Assembly (NCBI RefSeq): GCF_016735675.1 | Contig: NZ_JAERSG010000002.1 | Coordinates: forward strand, 310,001-374,000 | Source: Nocardioides baculatus | GTDB taxonomy: Bacteria > Actinomycetota > Actinomycetes > Propionibacteriales > Nocardioidaceae | DNA: 64,000 nt | Direction: 5' to 3' | In this document: piece by piece, positions 16,626-26,853 of the stretch | How positions within the stretch are numbered: position 1 is the stretch's first letter | Layout of the letters: every line of letters begins with the position of its first letter | The notes under the pieces: generated by a model | What the model was told of the DNA's origin: nothing | The model's database searches: none | What the model saw: the letters and a program-made list of their open reading frames with translations, nothing else | Program-made: the position numbers and the translations under genes

Positions 16626-18750
16626 CGGCGACCGGTACGCCGTTGAGGGCGGCGTTGCCGGAGACGTCGAGCAGCTCGGGATCCGTGAGGTCGTTGATCG
16701 AGACGCCCGGCACCTCGCGGCTGCGGGTCATCAGGACGCCGTCCTTCGCGTGCCCGTAGCCGTGGGGGAGTGACACCACGCCGGGCATCAGGTCGTCGGA
16801 GGCCGCGACCTCGACCTCGACCGAGCCGATCCGCGACGTGACGCGCACGCGGGCGCCGTCGGTGAGGTCGCGGTGGGCGAGGTCGTCGGGGTTCATCAGC
16901 AGCTGGTGGCGCGGACGGCCCTTGGTCAGCCGCTCGGAGTTGTGCATCCAGGAGTTGCAGTCCTGCTTGTGCCGGCGGCCGATGAGGAGCAGCTCCTCGC
17001 CCTCCGGCGCGGCGACCGCGGCCAGCCGGGCGACGTCCGCCACCACGAGCGCCGGGGCGAGGTCGAGGCGCTTGCCCTTCGACGGCAGCCGGCCGGGCAG
17101 CTGGCCGCCGCGGAGCGGGCCGAGGTCGATCCCGGCCGGGCGGGCGCGCAGCTTCGCCATCGTCACGCCGCTCGAGCCACGCCGCAGCAGCTGCGTGACG
17201 AGGAAGGTCGGGCTCGCCGTGAGCCGTGCCCGCTGCACCAGTCGCTTCTTCAGCGGTGCCTTGCGCGCCAGCCGCGCCGTCGTACGCAAGGTGATCTCGC
17301 GGAAGATCTGCCAGTCGTGGCGCTGGTCGGCGTCCTTCTCGAAGACGGCCGGCGTGAACCGCGAGGTGTCGCGCACCGCCAGCAGGTGGAAGACCAGGTC
17401 GTAGTGGTCGCGCTCCAGAGCCGTGGTCGGCGGCAGGATCACGTCGGCGTGCCGGGTGGTCTCGTTGACGTAGATGTCGACGGCGGCCATGAAGTCGAGA
17501 CCGCGCAGCGCGCCGTCGAGCCGCGACCCGTCGGGCGTGGACAGGACCGGGTTGCCGGCGACCGTTAGCACCGCGCGCACCTGCCCCTCCCCGGGCGTCT
17601 CGATCTCCTCGCGCAGCGCTGCCACCGGGAGCTCGCCGGCGGTCTCCGGAAGGTCGCGGACCCGCGAGCGCCACGCGTCGTGGTGCCCGCGCCCGATGAG
17701 CCCGGTGCCGACGGCGTCGATGGCGGGGGAGGTGAACATCGCGCCGCCCACGCGGTCGAGGTTGCCGCTGAGGACGTTGAGGCAGTTGACCGCCCACTGG
17801 CACACCGTGCCCCACGGGCCGGCGGACACCCCGATCCGGCTGTAGACGACCCCCGCGTCGGCGGCGACGAGCTCGCGCGCAAGCCGGCGGATCTCGGCGG
17901 CGGGCAGGCCGCTCATCGCCTCGGCGCGCTCGGGGGTGAAGTCGGCGACGAGGTCGACCACGGTCGCGAGCCCGTCGACGTACGACGCCACGCTCAGGCT
18001 GGAGCCGGGCGTCTGCTCCGTCGTGAGGACGTGCAGCATCGCGAGCAGGACCCACGCGTCGGTGCCGGGCCGGACGTAGTGGTGCTCGTCGGCCACCTTG
18101 GCGGTCTCGGTGCGCCGCGGGTCGAGCACGATCATCCGCCCCCCGCGGGCGCGCAGGTCGCGGGCGCGCTGCGGGAAGTCGGGCACCGTCATCAGCGAGC
18201 CGTTGGAGGCCATCGGGTTGGCGCCGATCACCAGGAACCACGACGTGCGGTCGATGTCGGGGATCGGGAGGAAGAGCTGGTGGCCGAACATCAGGTGCGC
18301 GACGAGCTGGTGGGGCAGCTGGTCGACCGACGTGGCGGAGTAGCGGTTCCTGGTGCGGAACGACTTGAACATCGCCGTGCCGTGGGTCATCGAGCCGAGG
18401 CTGTGGGCGTTGGGGTTGCCGAGGTAGACGCCGAGCGCGTCGTCGCCGTGCTCGTTGATGACGCGCGCGAGGTTGTCGGCGACCAGGTCGAAGGCCTCGT
18501 CCCAGCCGATCTCCTCCCAGCGCGCCGCCGTCCCCTCACCGACGCGCCTGACGGGACGTCGCAGCCGGTCCGGGTCGGCGTACACGTCCGCGATGGCGAC
18601 GCCCTTGGGACAGATGTGGCCGCGCGACAGCGGGTCGGCCGGGTTGCCGCGCACCCCGACGACGTCGCGGCCCGCGACGGTGAGCTCGAGCCCGCAGATC
18701 GCCTCGCACAGGTTGCAGACGCCGATTCGCTTCTCCGTGGGCCCGGTCAT
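16612..18750 (-). CDS. Molybdopterin-dependent oxidoreductase, formate-dehydrogenase/nitrate-reductase-like
   Basis: The 712-residue protein carries an N-terminal [4Fe-4S] motif, C-x2-C-x3-C-x27-C (Cys12, 15, 19, 47, ending in HICPKG). The molybdopterin-binding domains follow (WFLVIGANPMASNGS, LDPRRTETA), and a C-terminal dinucleotide-binding domain shows LPHGYGHAKDG. There is no twin-arginine signal, so it is cytoplasmic. No iron-sulfur or membrane subunit is adjacent, so it appears to work alone or with partners elsewhere. The substrate cannot be told. The start at 18750 fits the family N-terminus; an in-frame ATG at 18795 adds unrelated residues. Confidence 0.85.
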   Translation of the reverse strand: MTGPTEKRIGVCNLCEAICGLELTVAGRDVVGVRGNPADPLSRGHICPKGVAIADVYADPDRLRRPVRRVGEGTAARWEEIGWDEAFDLVADNLARVINEHGDDALGVYLGNPNAHSLGSMTHGTAMFKSFRTRNRYSATSVDQLPHQLVAHLMFGHQLFLPIPDIDRTSWFLVIGANPMASNGSLMTVPDFPQRARDLRARGGRMIVLDPRRTETAKVADEHHYVRPGTDAWVLLAMLHVLTTEQTPGSSLSVASYVDGLATVVDLVADFTPERAEAMSGLPAAEIRRLARELVAADAGVVYSRIGVSAGPWGTVCQWAVNCLNVLSGNLDRVGGAMFTSPAIDAVGTGLIGRGHHDAWRSRVRDLPETAGELPVAALREEIETPGEGQVRAVLTVAGNPVLSTPDGSRLDGALRGLDFMAAVDIYVNETTRHADVILPPTTALERDHYDLVFHLLAVRDTSRFTPAVFEKDADQRHDWQIFREITLRTTARLARKAPLKKRLVQRARLTASPTFLVTQLLRRGSSGVTMAKLRARPAGIDLGPLRGGQLPGRLPSKGKRLDLAPALVVADVARLAAVAAPEGEELLLIGRRHKQDCNSWMHNSERLTKGRPRHQLLMNPDDLAHRDLTDGARVRVTSRIGSVEVEVAASDDLMPGVVSLPHGYGHAKDGVLMTRSREVPGVSINDLTDPELLDVSGNAALNGVPVAVTPA

Positions 18751-18863
18751 GGGCCGATCGTCGCACGCTGACCCCTCGGGGGGATGACAGCGCACAGCGG
18801 AGCGGACAGACTCACCCCGCCCACCCGGTCACGGGTCGGCACCCCAACAGAATGGAGACCGTC

Positions 18864-19130
18864 ATGGGTTTCGGAGGGCCGATCGGCCTCATCGTCGTCG
18901 GACTGATCCTCGCGCTGGCGTTCGACCAGCAGCAGGTGGGTCCGCTCGAGATCGTCACGCTCGGCTGGATCCTCGTCGTGGCCGGAGTGCTCTGGCTCGT
19001 GCTCACGATCGTCCAGCAGAACACCAAGCGTCGCCACACCACCACGGCGACCACGACGGACGCCGAGGGTCGCCAGGCCACCACCCAGCGCACCTCTGAG
19101 TCCGACCCCCCGGCCCCGCCGGTGGTCTGA
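18864..19130 (+). CDS. Small membrane protein, DUF6458-like
   Basis: This 88-residue protein has two hydrophobic segments (GPIGLIVVGLILALAF and GWILVVAGVLWLVLTIV), then a hydrophilic tail rich in Thr and charged residues. The layout matches a small actinobacterial family of unknown function. ATG 18864 is preceded by GGAG at 18854-18857 with 6-nt spacing, which favours it over ATG 18852. Confidence 0.7.
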   Translation: MGFGGPIGLIVVGLILALAFDQQQVGPLEIVTLGWILVVAGVLWLVLTIVQQNTKRRHTTTATTTDAEGRQATTQRTSESDPPAPPVV

Positions 19131-19161
19131 CACCCGCTCCACCCTCGCTGCGTGGCGCGGA

Positions 19162-19192
19162 TTGGGCCGCAGGTCCCGCGCCTCGATATGCT
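19162..19192 (+). promoter_or_regulatory. Candidate rpsO promoter
   Basis: TTGGGC at 19162-19167 and TATGCT at 19187-19192 are separated by 19 bp. This implies a leader of about 100 nt before rpsO, long enough for the S15 autoregulation known in other bacteria, but I see no defined fold. Confidence 0.5.
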
Positions 19193-19300
19193 TCTGCGGT
19201 TGCCCAGGAGGGCGACACGCCGTGACAACGGCCGCGGATCCAGAGTGCCCCGGTGAACAGGCCCGGGCGCGCCGCGCAACGAGAACCAGAAGGAGCCCCC

Positions 19301-19576
19301 ATGTCGATCGGTACCGACGCGGAGACCAAGAAGAAGATCATCGCCGAGTACGCCGTCGCCGAGGGCGACACCGGTTCGCCCGAGGTCCAGATCGCGCTGC
19401 TCAGCCACCGCATCTCGCACCTCACCGAGCACCTGAAGTCGCACAAGCACGACCACCACAGCCGTCGTGGCCTGCTGCTGCTCGTCGGCCAGCGCCGCCG
19501 GCTGCTCAACTACCTCCAGAAGACGGAGATCGAGCGCTACCGCTCCATCGTGGAGCGCCTCGGCCTGCGTCGCTGA
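19301..19576 (+). CDS. rpsO: 30S ribosomal protein S15
   Basis: S15 is a primary binder of 16S rRNA in the 30S platform. The 91-residue sequence shows [17 protein letters not shown], the [12 protein letters not shown] loop and [10 protein letters not shown], all diagnostic. An AAGGAG site lies 7 nt before the ATG. It is followed by a strong terminator and then by pnp, the rpsO-pnp order found across bacteria. Confidence 0.97.
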   Translation: MSIGTDAETKKKIIAEYAVAEGDTGSPEVQIALLSHRISHLTEHLKSHKHDHHSRRGLLLLVGQRRRLLNYLQKTEIERYRSIVERLGLRR

Positions 19577-19583
19577 TCGCGTC

Positions 19584-19616
19584 GGAGCGGTTCCCCACCC
19601 GGGGGGCCGCTCCTTC
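19584..19616 (+). terminator. Terminator after rpsO
   Basis: GGAGCGG at 19584-19590 pairs with CCGCTCC at 19607-19613, extended inside by a C4/G4 stem, followed by TTCT. Confidence 0.75.
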
Positions 19617-19698
19617 TCGCATCACGGGCCCGTCGCGCTAGTGTCGGGCCGTCACAACTGAACACACCACCAACAGGAGCGACCCGCACGTCCGGCTC

Positions 19699-19808
19699 GG
19701 TCCTCGGTAGTGGCCTTCAGATCAACGGATCTGCGGGCCTCGATCGAAGACCGGCCTCGCGGGGCTTCGAAGCCCCGCCTCACAGTGGGCGCCGCGGATC
19801 GCTCCGCG
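19699..19808 (+). ncRNA. Structured 5' leader of pnp
   Basis: Three hairpins can be drawn in the 256-base gap before pnp. An imperfect long stem joins 19699-19706 to 19745-19752 and encloses CAGATC-AACG-GATCTG at 19718-19733. A perfect 20-bp palindrome GCGGGGCTTCGAAGCCCCGC lies at 19759-19778. CGCGGA-TCGC-TCCGCG lies at 19793-19808. The last hairpin ends 24 nt before the ATG. In E. coli, RNase III cuts a pnp leader stem and PNPase then represses its own translation; a similar loop is inferred here. TAGTGT at 19639-19644 is a possible -10 box. Confidence 0.55.
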
Positions 19809-19832
19809 AAGAGAAAGCAGAGTCCTGCTTCC

Positions 19833-22061
19833 ATGAGTGAACCCATCATCTCCGCTGTCGAGACCGTTCTCGACAACGGCTCCTTCGGCAAGCGCACGGT
19901 CAAGTTCGAGACCGGCCTGCTCGCCCGCCAGGCGGCCGGTGCCGTCACCGCCTACCTCGACGACGAGACCATGCTGCTCTCGGCGACCACCGCGGGCAAG
20001 ACACCCAAGGACCACTTCGACTTCTTCCCCCTGACGATCGACGTCGAGGAGCGGATGTACGCCGTGGGCCAGATCCCCGGCTCCTTCTTCCGCTCCGAGG
20101 GTCGCCCGGGCGAGGACGCGATCCTCACCTGCCGCCTGATCGACCGCCCGCTGCGCCCGACCTTCAAGAAGGGCCTGCGCAACGAGGTCCAGGTCGTCAT
20201 CACGGTCATGGCCCTCGACCCCAACATGCCCTACGACGTGCTGGCCATCAACGCCGCGTCGATGTCGACCCAGCTCTCCGGCCTGCCGTTCTCCGGCCCG
20301 GTCGGCGGCGTGCGCGTCGCCCTGATCGACGGCCAGTGGGTCGCGTTCCCGACCCACCAGCAGCTCGAGTCGGCCGTCTTCGACATGGTCGTCGCCGGCC
20401 GCGTCACCGAGACCGGCGACGTCGCGATCATGATGGTCGAGGCCGAGGCCCCCGAGGAGACCTACGCGCTCATCCAGGGTGGCGCCCAGGCGCCGACGGA
20501 GGAGGTCGTGGCCAGCGGCCTCGACGCCGCCAAGCCGTTCATCAAGCAGCTGTGCGAGGCGCAGTCGCAGCTCGCCGCCGAGGCCGCCAAGCCGGTCCAG
20601 GACTTCCCGGTCTTCCTCGACTACGAGGACGACGTCTACGCCGCCGTCGAGGCCGCTGCGAAGGACGACACCGCCGCCGCGATGACCATCGGCGACAAGC
20701 AGGAGCGCGAGACCCGCACCGACGAGATCAAGAGCGCCCTGCTCGAGAAGCTCTCCGGTCAGTTCGAGGGTCGCGAGAAGGAGATCGGCGCGGCCTACCG
20801 CTCGCTCACCAAGGCCCTGGTCCGTCAGCGCGTGCTGCGCGACAAGGTCCGCATCGACGGTCGCGGCCTCGCCGACATCCGTCCGCTGCACGCCGAGGTC
20901 AGCGTGATCCCGCGCGTCCACGGCTCGGCGCTGTTCGAGCGTGGCGAGACCCAGATCCTGGGCGTCACCACCCTCAACATGCTCAAGCTGGAGCAGCAGC
21001 TCGACACGCTGTCGCCGGAGAAGCACCGCCGCTACATGCACAAGTACGTCTTCCCGCCGTTCTCCACCGGCGAGACCGGTCGCGTGGGCTCGCCCAAGCG
21101 CCGCGAGGTCGGCCACGGTGCGCTCGCGCGCCGCGCCCTCCTGCCCGTGCTGCCCTCGCGCGAGGAGTTCCCCTACGCGATCCGCCAGCTCTCCGAGGCC
21201 ATGGGCTCCAACGGCTCCACCTCGATGGGCTCGGTCTGCGCCTCGACCCTGTCGCTGCTCCAGGCGGGCGTGCCGCTCAAGGCGTCCGTCGCCGGCATCG
21301 CGATGGGCCTCATCTCCGACGAGGTCGACGGCGAGACCCAGTACGTCGCGCTGACCGACATCCTCGGTGCCGAGGACGCCTTCGGCGACATGGACTTCAA
21401 GGTCGCCGGCACGCGCGAGTTCGTCACCGCCCTCCAGCTCGACACCAAGCTCGACGGCATCCCCGCCGAGGTCCTGGCCGCCGCGCTGACCCAGGCCCGC
21501 GACGCGCGCCTGGCGATCCTCGACGTGATGGCCGAGGCCATCGACGCGCCGGAGGAGATGTCGGTCCACGCGCCGCGCATCATCACCGTCCGCGTGCCCG
21601 TCGACAAGATCGGCGAGGTCATCGGCCCCAAGGGCAAGGTGATCAACCAGATCCAGGACGACACGGGCGCGACGCTGTCCATCGAGGACGACGGCACGGT
21701 CTACATCGGTGCGACCAACGGCGAGGCGGCCGAGGCCGCCAAGGCCGCGGTCAACGCGATCGCCAACCCGACGATGCCCGAGGTCGGCGAGCGCTACCTC
21801 GGCACCGTCGTGAAGACCACCAACTTCGGCGCCTTCGTCTCGCTCATGCCCGGCAAGGACGGCCTGCTGCACATCAGCAAGCTGCGTGCCCTCGCCGGCG
21901 GCAAGCGCGTCGAGGCCGTCGAGGACGTCCTCTCGGTCGGCCAGAAGGTCCAGGTCTCCATCGCCGAGATCGACGACCGCGGCAAGCTGTCGCTGGTCCC
22001 GGTCGTCGAGGAGTCCGAGGGCGGCTCCGAGGAGCAGGCCGAGCCGACCGACAGCGAGTGA
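19833..22061 (+). CDS. pnp: Polyribonucleotide nucleotidyltransferase (PNPase)
   Basis: PNPase degrades RNA from the 3' end with phosphate and can add tails. The 742-residue protein has two RNase PH-like domains ([16 protein letters not shown] in the first, [19 protein letters not shown] in the second), a KH domain ([15 protein letters not shown]) and an S1 domain ([18 protein letters not shown]). I use ATG 19833 because homologues begin close to this point. An in-frame GTG at 19710 would lie inside the leader hairpins. The ribosome binding site is weak, in keeping with leader control. Confidence 0.96.
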   Translation: MSEPIISAVETVLDNGSFGKRTVKFETGLLARQAAGAVTAYLDDETMLLSATTAGKTPKDHFDFFPLTIDVEERMYAVGQIPGSFFRSEGRPGEDAILTCRLIDRPLRPTFKKGLRNEVQVVITVMALDPNMPYDVLAINAASMSTQLSGLPFSGPVGGVRVALIDGQWVAFPTHQQLESAVFDMVVAGRVTETGDVAIMMVEAEAPEETYALIQGGAQAPTEEVVASGLDAAKPFIKQLCEAQSQLAAEAAKPVQDFPVFLDYEDDVYAAVEAAAKDDTAAAMTIGDKQERETRTDEIKSALLEKLSGQFEGREKEIGAAYRSLTKALVRQRVLRDKVRIDGRGLADIRPLHAEVSVIPRVHGSALFERGETQILGVTTLNMLKLEQQLDTLSPEKHRRYMHKYVFPPFSTGETGRVGSPKRREVGHGALARRALLPVLPSREEFPYAIRQLSEAMGSNGSTSMGSVCASTLSLLQAGVPLKASVAGIAMGLISDEVDGETQYVALTDILGAEDAFGDMDFKVAGTREFVTALQLDTKLDGIPAEVLAAALTQARDARLAILDVMAEAIDAPEEMSVHAPRIITVRVPVDKIGEVIGPKGKVINQIQDDTGATLSIEDDGTVYIGATNGEAAEAAKAAVNAIANPTMPEVGERYLGTVVKTTNFGAFVSLMPGKDGLLHISKLRALAGGKRVEAVEDVLSVGQKVQVSIAEIDDRGKLSLVPVVEESEGGSEEQAEPTDSE

Positions 22062-22078
22062 GCTGACCCGTTCCACCA

Positions 22079-22115
22079 CCACGACCGGCCGGCGGCCTCC
22101 GCCGGCCGGTCGTGG
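22079..22115 (+). terminator. Terminator after pnp
   Basis: A perfect 17-bp stem pairs 22079-22095 with 22099-22115 around a 3-nt loop. There is no strong T tract, as is common in this group. Confidence 0.7.
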
Positions 22116-22149
22116 CGTTCCACCCGCAGCAGCACCCGGAAGGACCCCC

Positions 22150-23463
22150 GTGCAGAAGAACGGCACCACCCGCACCCTCCACACCGTCAAGGACGCCGAG
22201 GGAGCCGTGACCTCGCGCGTACGTCGTACGGTCCTGCCCAGCGGCCTGCGGATCGTCACCGAGCAGATGGCCGGCACCCGCTCGGCCAGCATCGGCGTGT
22301 GGGTCAACGTCGGGTCGCGCGACGAGACCCCGACCCTGCACGGCTGCTCGCACTTCCTCGAGCACCTGCTCTTCAAGGGCACCCCCGAGCGGACCGCGAT
22401 GGAGATCTCGGTCGCGCTCGACGCGGTGGGCGGCGAGTTCAACGCCTTCACCACCAAGGAGTACACCGTCTTCCACGCCCGCGTCCTCGACGAGGACCTC
22501 GCCACCGCGGTCGACGTGCTGGGCGACATGGTGACCGCCTCGACCATCACCGAGGCCGACGTCGAGGCCGAGCGTGACGTGATCCTCGACGAGATCGCGA
22601 TGCACGACGACGACCCCGACGACGTGGTCCACAACCTCTTCGCCCACCAGGCGTGGGGCGACACCCCGCTCGGCCGGCCGATCGCCGGCACCGAGGCCTC
22701 CATCACCGCGATGACGCAGGCGCAGATCCAGCGCTTCTACCGGCGCCACTACACGCCCGGCAACATGGTCGTGTCCGTCGCCGGCAACGTCGACCACGCC
22801 GACGTCGTACGCCAGGTGAAGCAGGCGTTCGCGCGCCAGGGCTTCCTCGACGGCGAGGGCACCCCGACGCCGTCGGCGCAGTCCGAGAAGGCGCGCAAGG
22901 TCCACCCCGGCCAGACGCGCACGGTCCGCCCGCAGGAGCAGGTCAACCTCGTCCTCGGCGTGAAGGGCCTGACCCGCACCGACCCGCGGCGCTACGCCCT
23001 CGGCGTGCTCAACACCGCCCTCGGCGGCGGCACCTCGTCGCGGATGTTCCAGGAGGTGCGCGAGCACCGCGGCCTGGCCTACTCCGTCTACTCCTTCGCC
23101 AGCCACCACGCCGACGCCGGTGTGGTCGGGGTGTCGGTCGGCTGCCTGCCCGGCAAGTACGACGCCGTGCTGGAGACCGTGCGCGCCGAGCTCGCCAAGG
23201 TCGCGGCCGACGGGCTCACCGACGAGGAGGTCGAGCGTGGCAAGGGCCAGCTCAAGGGCGGACTGCTGCTCGGCCTCGAGGACTCGGGCTCACGCATGTC
23301 GCGCATCGGCAAGGCCGAGCTGGTCCACGACGAGCTGCTGACCATCGACGAGGTGGTGCGCCGCATCGAGGCCGTCACCCGCGACGACATCGCCACGCTC
23401 GCCCGCGACCTCTTCACCCAGCCCGAGCTCCTCGCGGTCGTCGGCCCTTCCTCCGCTGGTTGA
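22150..23463 (+). CDS. M16-family zinc peptidase
   Basis: The 437-residue protein is a processing-peptidase-like enzyme with the inverted zinc motif HFLEH (His68, Glu71, His72) and the third ligand region ERDVILDEIAMHDDD. The C-terminal M16 half shows LNTALGGGTSSRMFQEVRE. The GTG start has a GGAAGGA site. The gene regularly follows pnp and precedes dapB in actinobacteria. Its stop codon and last residues (SSAG) are encoded by the left arm of an intergenic repeat, so the native C-terminus may have been trimmed or replaced. Confidence 0.9.
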   Translation: MQKNGTTRTLHTVKDAEGAVTSRVRRTVLPSGLRIVTEQMAGTRSASIGVWVNVGSRDETPTLHGCSHFLEHLLFKGTPERTAMEISVALDAVGGEFNAFTTKEYTVFHARVLDEDLATAVDVLGDMVTASTITEADVEAERDVILDEIAMHDDDPDDVVHNLFAHQAWGDTPLGRPIAGTEASITAMTQAQIQRFYRRHYTPGNMVVSVAGNVDHADVVRQVKQAFARQGFLDGEGTPTPSAQSEKARKVHPGQTRTVRPQEQVNLVLGVKGLTRTDPRRYALGVLNTALGGGTSSRMFQEVREHRGLAYSVYSFASHHADAGVVGVSVGCLPGKYDAVLETVRAELAKVAADGLTDEEVERGKGQLKGGLLLGLEDSGSRMSRIGKAELVHDELLTIDEVVRRIEAVTRDDIATLARDLFTQPELLAVVGPSSAG

Positions 23464-23582
23464 GGAGCGAGCGCAGCGAGCGTCTCGAAACCAAGGCTCG
23501 TGCTGAGCTTGCTTCTCGGCTGACCGGGTTTCGACACGCTCGGTCACGAGCTCGTGCCTCGCTCGTGCTCGCTGCTCAACCA
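23457..23582. repeat. Palindromic REP-like element overlapping the M16 gene end
   Basis: The element starts with TGGTTGAGGAGCGAGC and ends with GCTCGCTGCTCAACCA, which are near complements. Inside are the paired modules CGTCTCGAAACC (from 23481) and GGTTTCGACACGCTCGG (from 23527). Similar 'GGTTGAG...CTCAACC' elements are, to my knowledge, widely repeated in Nocardioides and relatives. It supplies the M16 stop codon TGA at 23461-23463. Confidence 0.7.
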
Positions 23583-23620
23583 CCAACGAGCGCGGTCCGT
23601 CGCTGCGCTCCGTGCCGCGC

Positions 23621-24136
23621 TCAGCGCTTGGCGATGATCCCGATGACCGGGGGAGCCTTCTGCTCCACGACGCTCACCCGGAAGCCGCCGCGGAGGAGGT
23701 TCTCCGAGGCCTTCTTCACGATGTTGGGCACCAGCTCGGGGCGCGCGGCGTCGTAGAAGAGGTAGACCGCGCCGCCGGGGACGACCCGCTCGTGGAGCAG
23801 CGCGATCTCGTCGTCGCAGTCGCGGACCCAGAAGAGGTTCACGTTGAAGGCGAAGACCTTGTTGAGGCGCTTCACCGGGACCCGCAGGGTGGCGAGGTCG
23901 ATCTGGCGTACGACGAGCCGGCCGGCGTCGACGTACTTCTGGTTGCGGCGCTTGGTGCGGTCCACACCCGACTCGGACCGGTCGATCGCGAACAGCTTGC
24001 CGGTCTCGAGGTGGCTGCAGATGGCTTCGGCTCCGGCACCCGGGCCGCAGCCGATCTCGAGGACCTGGTCGGCGGGCTGCACGTCCATGAGGTCGACGGC
24101 CCACAAGATGCGCGGCGGGATGGTCGCGAGTGGCAT
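23621..24136 (-). CDS. Class I SAM-dependent methyltransferase
   Basis: The 171-residue protein has the SAM-binding motif I VLEIGCGPGAGAE at residues 25-37, the acidic end of strand two in LFAIDRSE, and a motif like LFWVRDCDDE near residue 100. The substrate cannot be told. It lies between the M16 gene and dapB on the opposite strand. The start ATG 24136 has no strong ribosome binding site. Confidence 0.82.
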   Translation of the reverse strand: MPLATIPPRILWAVDLMDVQPADQVLEIGCGPGAGAEAICSHLETGKLFAIDRSESGVDRTKRRNQKYVDAGRLVVRQIDLATLRVPVKRLNKVFAFNVNLFWVRDCDDEIALLHERVVPGGAVYLFYDAARPELVPNIVKKASENLLRGGFRVSVVEQKAPPVIGIIAKR

Positions 24137-24203
24137 GACCTACAGCCTGCCAGACGCGTGATCGCGCGTCAGCCACCGCCACCCGTCGGGTCCCGTCGAG
24201 CAG

Positions 24204-25007
<804 letters not shown>

Positions 25008-25105
25008 CGCTCGGGAACATGACGTCCGGCCGGGGAGCATCGCTCGGGTCATCTCCAGCCGCGCGCCACTCGGGGGCGCGGTGCACCTTTCCGGAAGGCA
25101 CCACC

Positions 25106-26689
25106 ATGCGCAGAACAGCAGGACTCGCCGCGCTCGCCGTCGCAGCCGCCGCCGCGGCCGCACTGCCCCTGACCACGGTCACGAGCGCGCAGGGCGCGGC
25201 ACCGGCCGCCCCTGACGTCACCGGCTCCGCACTCGCGGCGCTGCAGCGTCACCCGGGCGCGGCCCGCGCGGCCGACGGCCAGGCCTTCGTCGCCGGCACC
25301 ACCGTCGTGGACCCCGACGGCAGCAGCCACGTGCGCTTCGACCGCACGCTCGACGGCCTGCGCGTGGTCGGCGGGGACCTGGTCGTGCACCAGGACGCCT
25401 CGGCCGGCTGGGAGGGCGTGAGCCAGACCCTCGACGCCCCGCTCACGCTCGGCACCGACGCCAGGGTCGCGCGGACCGTCGCGCGTCGCACCGTGCTGGC
25501 CCGCAACGCCCGCACCGTGGCCGTCCGTGGCGACGACCGCGCCTCCCGGGGCGAGCTCGTCGTCGACGCCACCGGCAGCGCCCCGCGCCTGGCGTGGGAG
25601 GTCGTCTCCGAGGGCATGCAGGCCGACGGCACCCCGTCCCGCCTGGCGACGTACGTCGACGCCAGGACCGGCATGGTCATCCGCAGCGAGCAGCAGATCG
25701 TCAACGTCGACGGCACGGGCAACACGCTCTACAGCGGCTCGGTGCCGCTCAGCGTGACGGGCTCCGGCACGTCCTACCAGCTCAGGGACGCCGGTGTCCG
25801 CGGCAACACCTACACCGCCGACATGAAGAACAAGTCCGGCGGCAATGCCACCATCATCACCAGCACGAGCCCCGTCTTCGGCAACGGGCTGAACAGCAAC
25901 CGGGCGACCGCGGGCGCGGACGCGCAGTACGGCTCCAACGAGACGTGGGACTACTTCTTCACCACCCACGGCCGCAACGGCATCTTCGGCAACGGCACCG
26001 GTTCCTACAACCGCGTCCACTACGGCCGCAACTACGTCAACGCCTTCTGGGACGGCTCGAGGATGACGTACGGCGACGGCGACGGCGTGAACTTCGGCCC
26101 GCTGGTCTCGCTCGACGTGGCGGGCCACGAGATGTCGCACGGCGTCACCGAGAACTCGGCCAACCTGACCTACTCCGGTGAGTCCGGTGGTCTCAACGAG
26201 GCGACGTCCGACATCTTCGGCACCCTCGTCGAGTTCTACGCCAACAACAGCAACGACCCGGGCGACTACCTGATCGGCGAGGAGTTCGACCTCAAGAAGC
26301 ACCTGGGCTTCCGCCGGATGGACAACCCGATCGCGGACGGCAGCTCGCCCAACTGCTACAGCACCAACACGAAGAACCTCGACGTGCACTACTCGTCAGG
26401 TGTGGCCAACCACTTCTTCTACCTGCTGGCCGAGGGCAGCGGCGCGAAGACCATCGGCGGCGTCGCGCACAGCTCCTCGACCTGCAACGGGTCGACCATC
26501 ACGGGCATCGGCCGCGACGCAGCCGGCAAGATCTGGTACCGCGCGCTGACGGTCTACATGACGTCCGGCACCACCTACGCCGGTGCGCGCACCGCGACGC
26601 TGAAGGCTGCTGCCGACCTCTACGGCGGCACCGCCAGCACGCAGTACGCCGCGGTGGCTGCGGCCTGGAGCGCAGTCTCCGTGAACTGA
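25106..26689 (+). CDS. Secreted thermolysin-like metalloprotease (M4), copy 1
   Basis: This 527-residue preproprotease has a Sec signal peptide (residues 1-30, with an Ala-rich core), a propeptide with FTP/PepSY-type segments to about residue 205, and a mature catalytic domain. Zinc and catalytic residues are in AGHEMSHGVTE (His341, Glu342, His345) and the third ligand in GGLNEATSD (Glu365). VHYSSGVANH carries the late active-site histidine. GGAAGG lies 8 nt before the ATG. A closely similar copy follows at 26854, including the start region, so this is a tandem duplication. Confidence 0.93.
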   Translation: MRRTAGLAALAVAAAAAAALPLTTVTSAQGAAPAAPDVTGSALAALQRHPGAARAADGQAFVAGTTVVDPDGSSHVRFDRTLDGLRVVGGDLVVHQDASAGWEGVSQTLDAPLTLGTDARVARTVARRTVLARNARTVAVRGDDRASRGELVVDATGSAPRLAWEVVSEGMQADGTPSRLATYVDARTGMVIRSEQQIVNVDGTGNTLYSGSVPLSVTGSGTSYQLRDAGVRGNTYTADMKNKSGGNATIITSTSPVFGNGLNSNRATAGADAQYGSNETWDYFFTTHGRNGIFGNGTGSYNRVHYGRNYVNAFWDGSRMTYGDGDGVNFGPLVSLDVAGHEMSHGVTENSANLTYSGESGGLNEATSDIFGTLVEFYANNSNDPGDYLIGEEFDLKKHLGFRRMDNPIADGSSPNCYSTNTKNLDVHYSSGVANHFFYLLAEGSGAKTIGGVAHSSSTCNGSTITGIGRDAAGKIWYRALTVYMTSGTTYAGARTATLKAAADLYGGTASTQYAAVAAAWSAVSVN

Positions 26690-26703
26690 TCGACCACGAG
26701 TGG

Positions 26704-26735
26704 GGTGGGGGCGCCGGACATCCGGCGCCCCCACC
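26704..26735. terminator. Terminator between the two proteases
   Basis: A perfect 15-bp stem (26704-26718 with 26721-26735) with a 2-base centre starts 15 bases after the first protease stop codon. Confidence 0.75.
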
Positions 26736-26853
26736 TGCGCGTCCGGGGGGATGCCGCGGTCGCAGACGTAACCCGGAGTTGCAGATCGTCGTTGGGCCAG
26801 TGGAGTCGCGGCCCACTCGGGGGCGCGGCTGACCTCTCGGAAGGCTCCCCACC

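Noticed and set aside
19710..19832. N-terminal extension of PNPase from GTG 19710
   Set aside because: The extra 41 residues coincide with the leader hairpins and do not resemble the family N-terminus.
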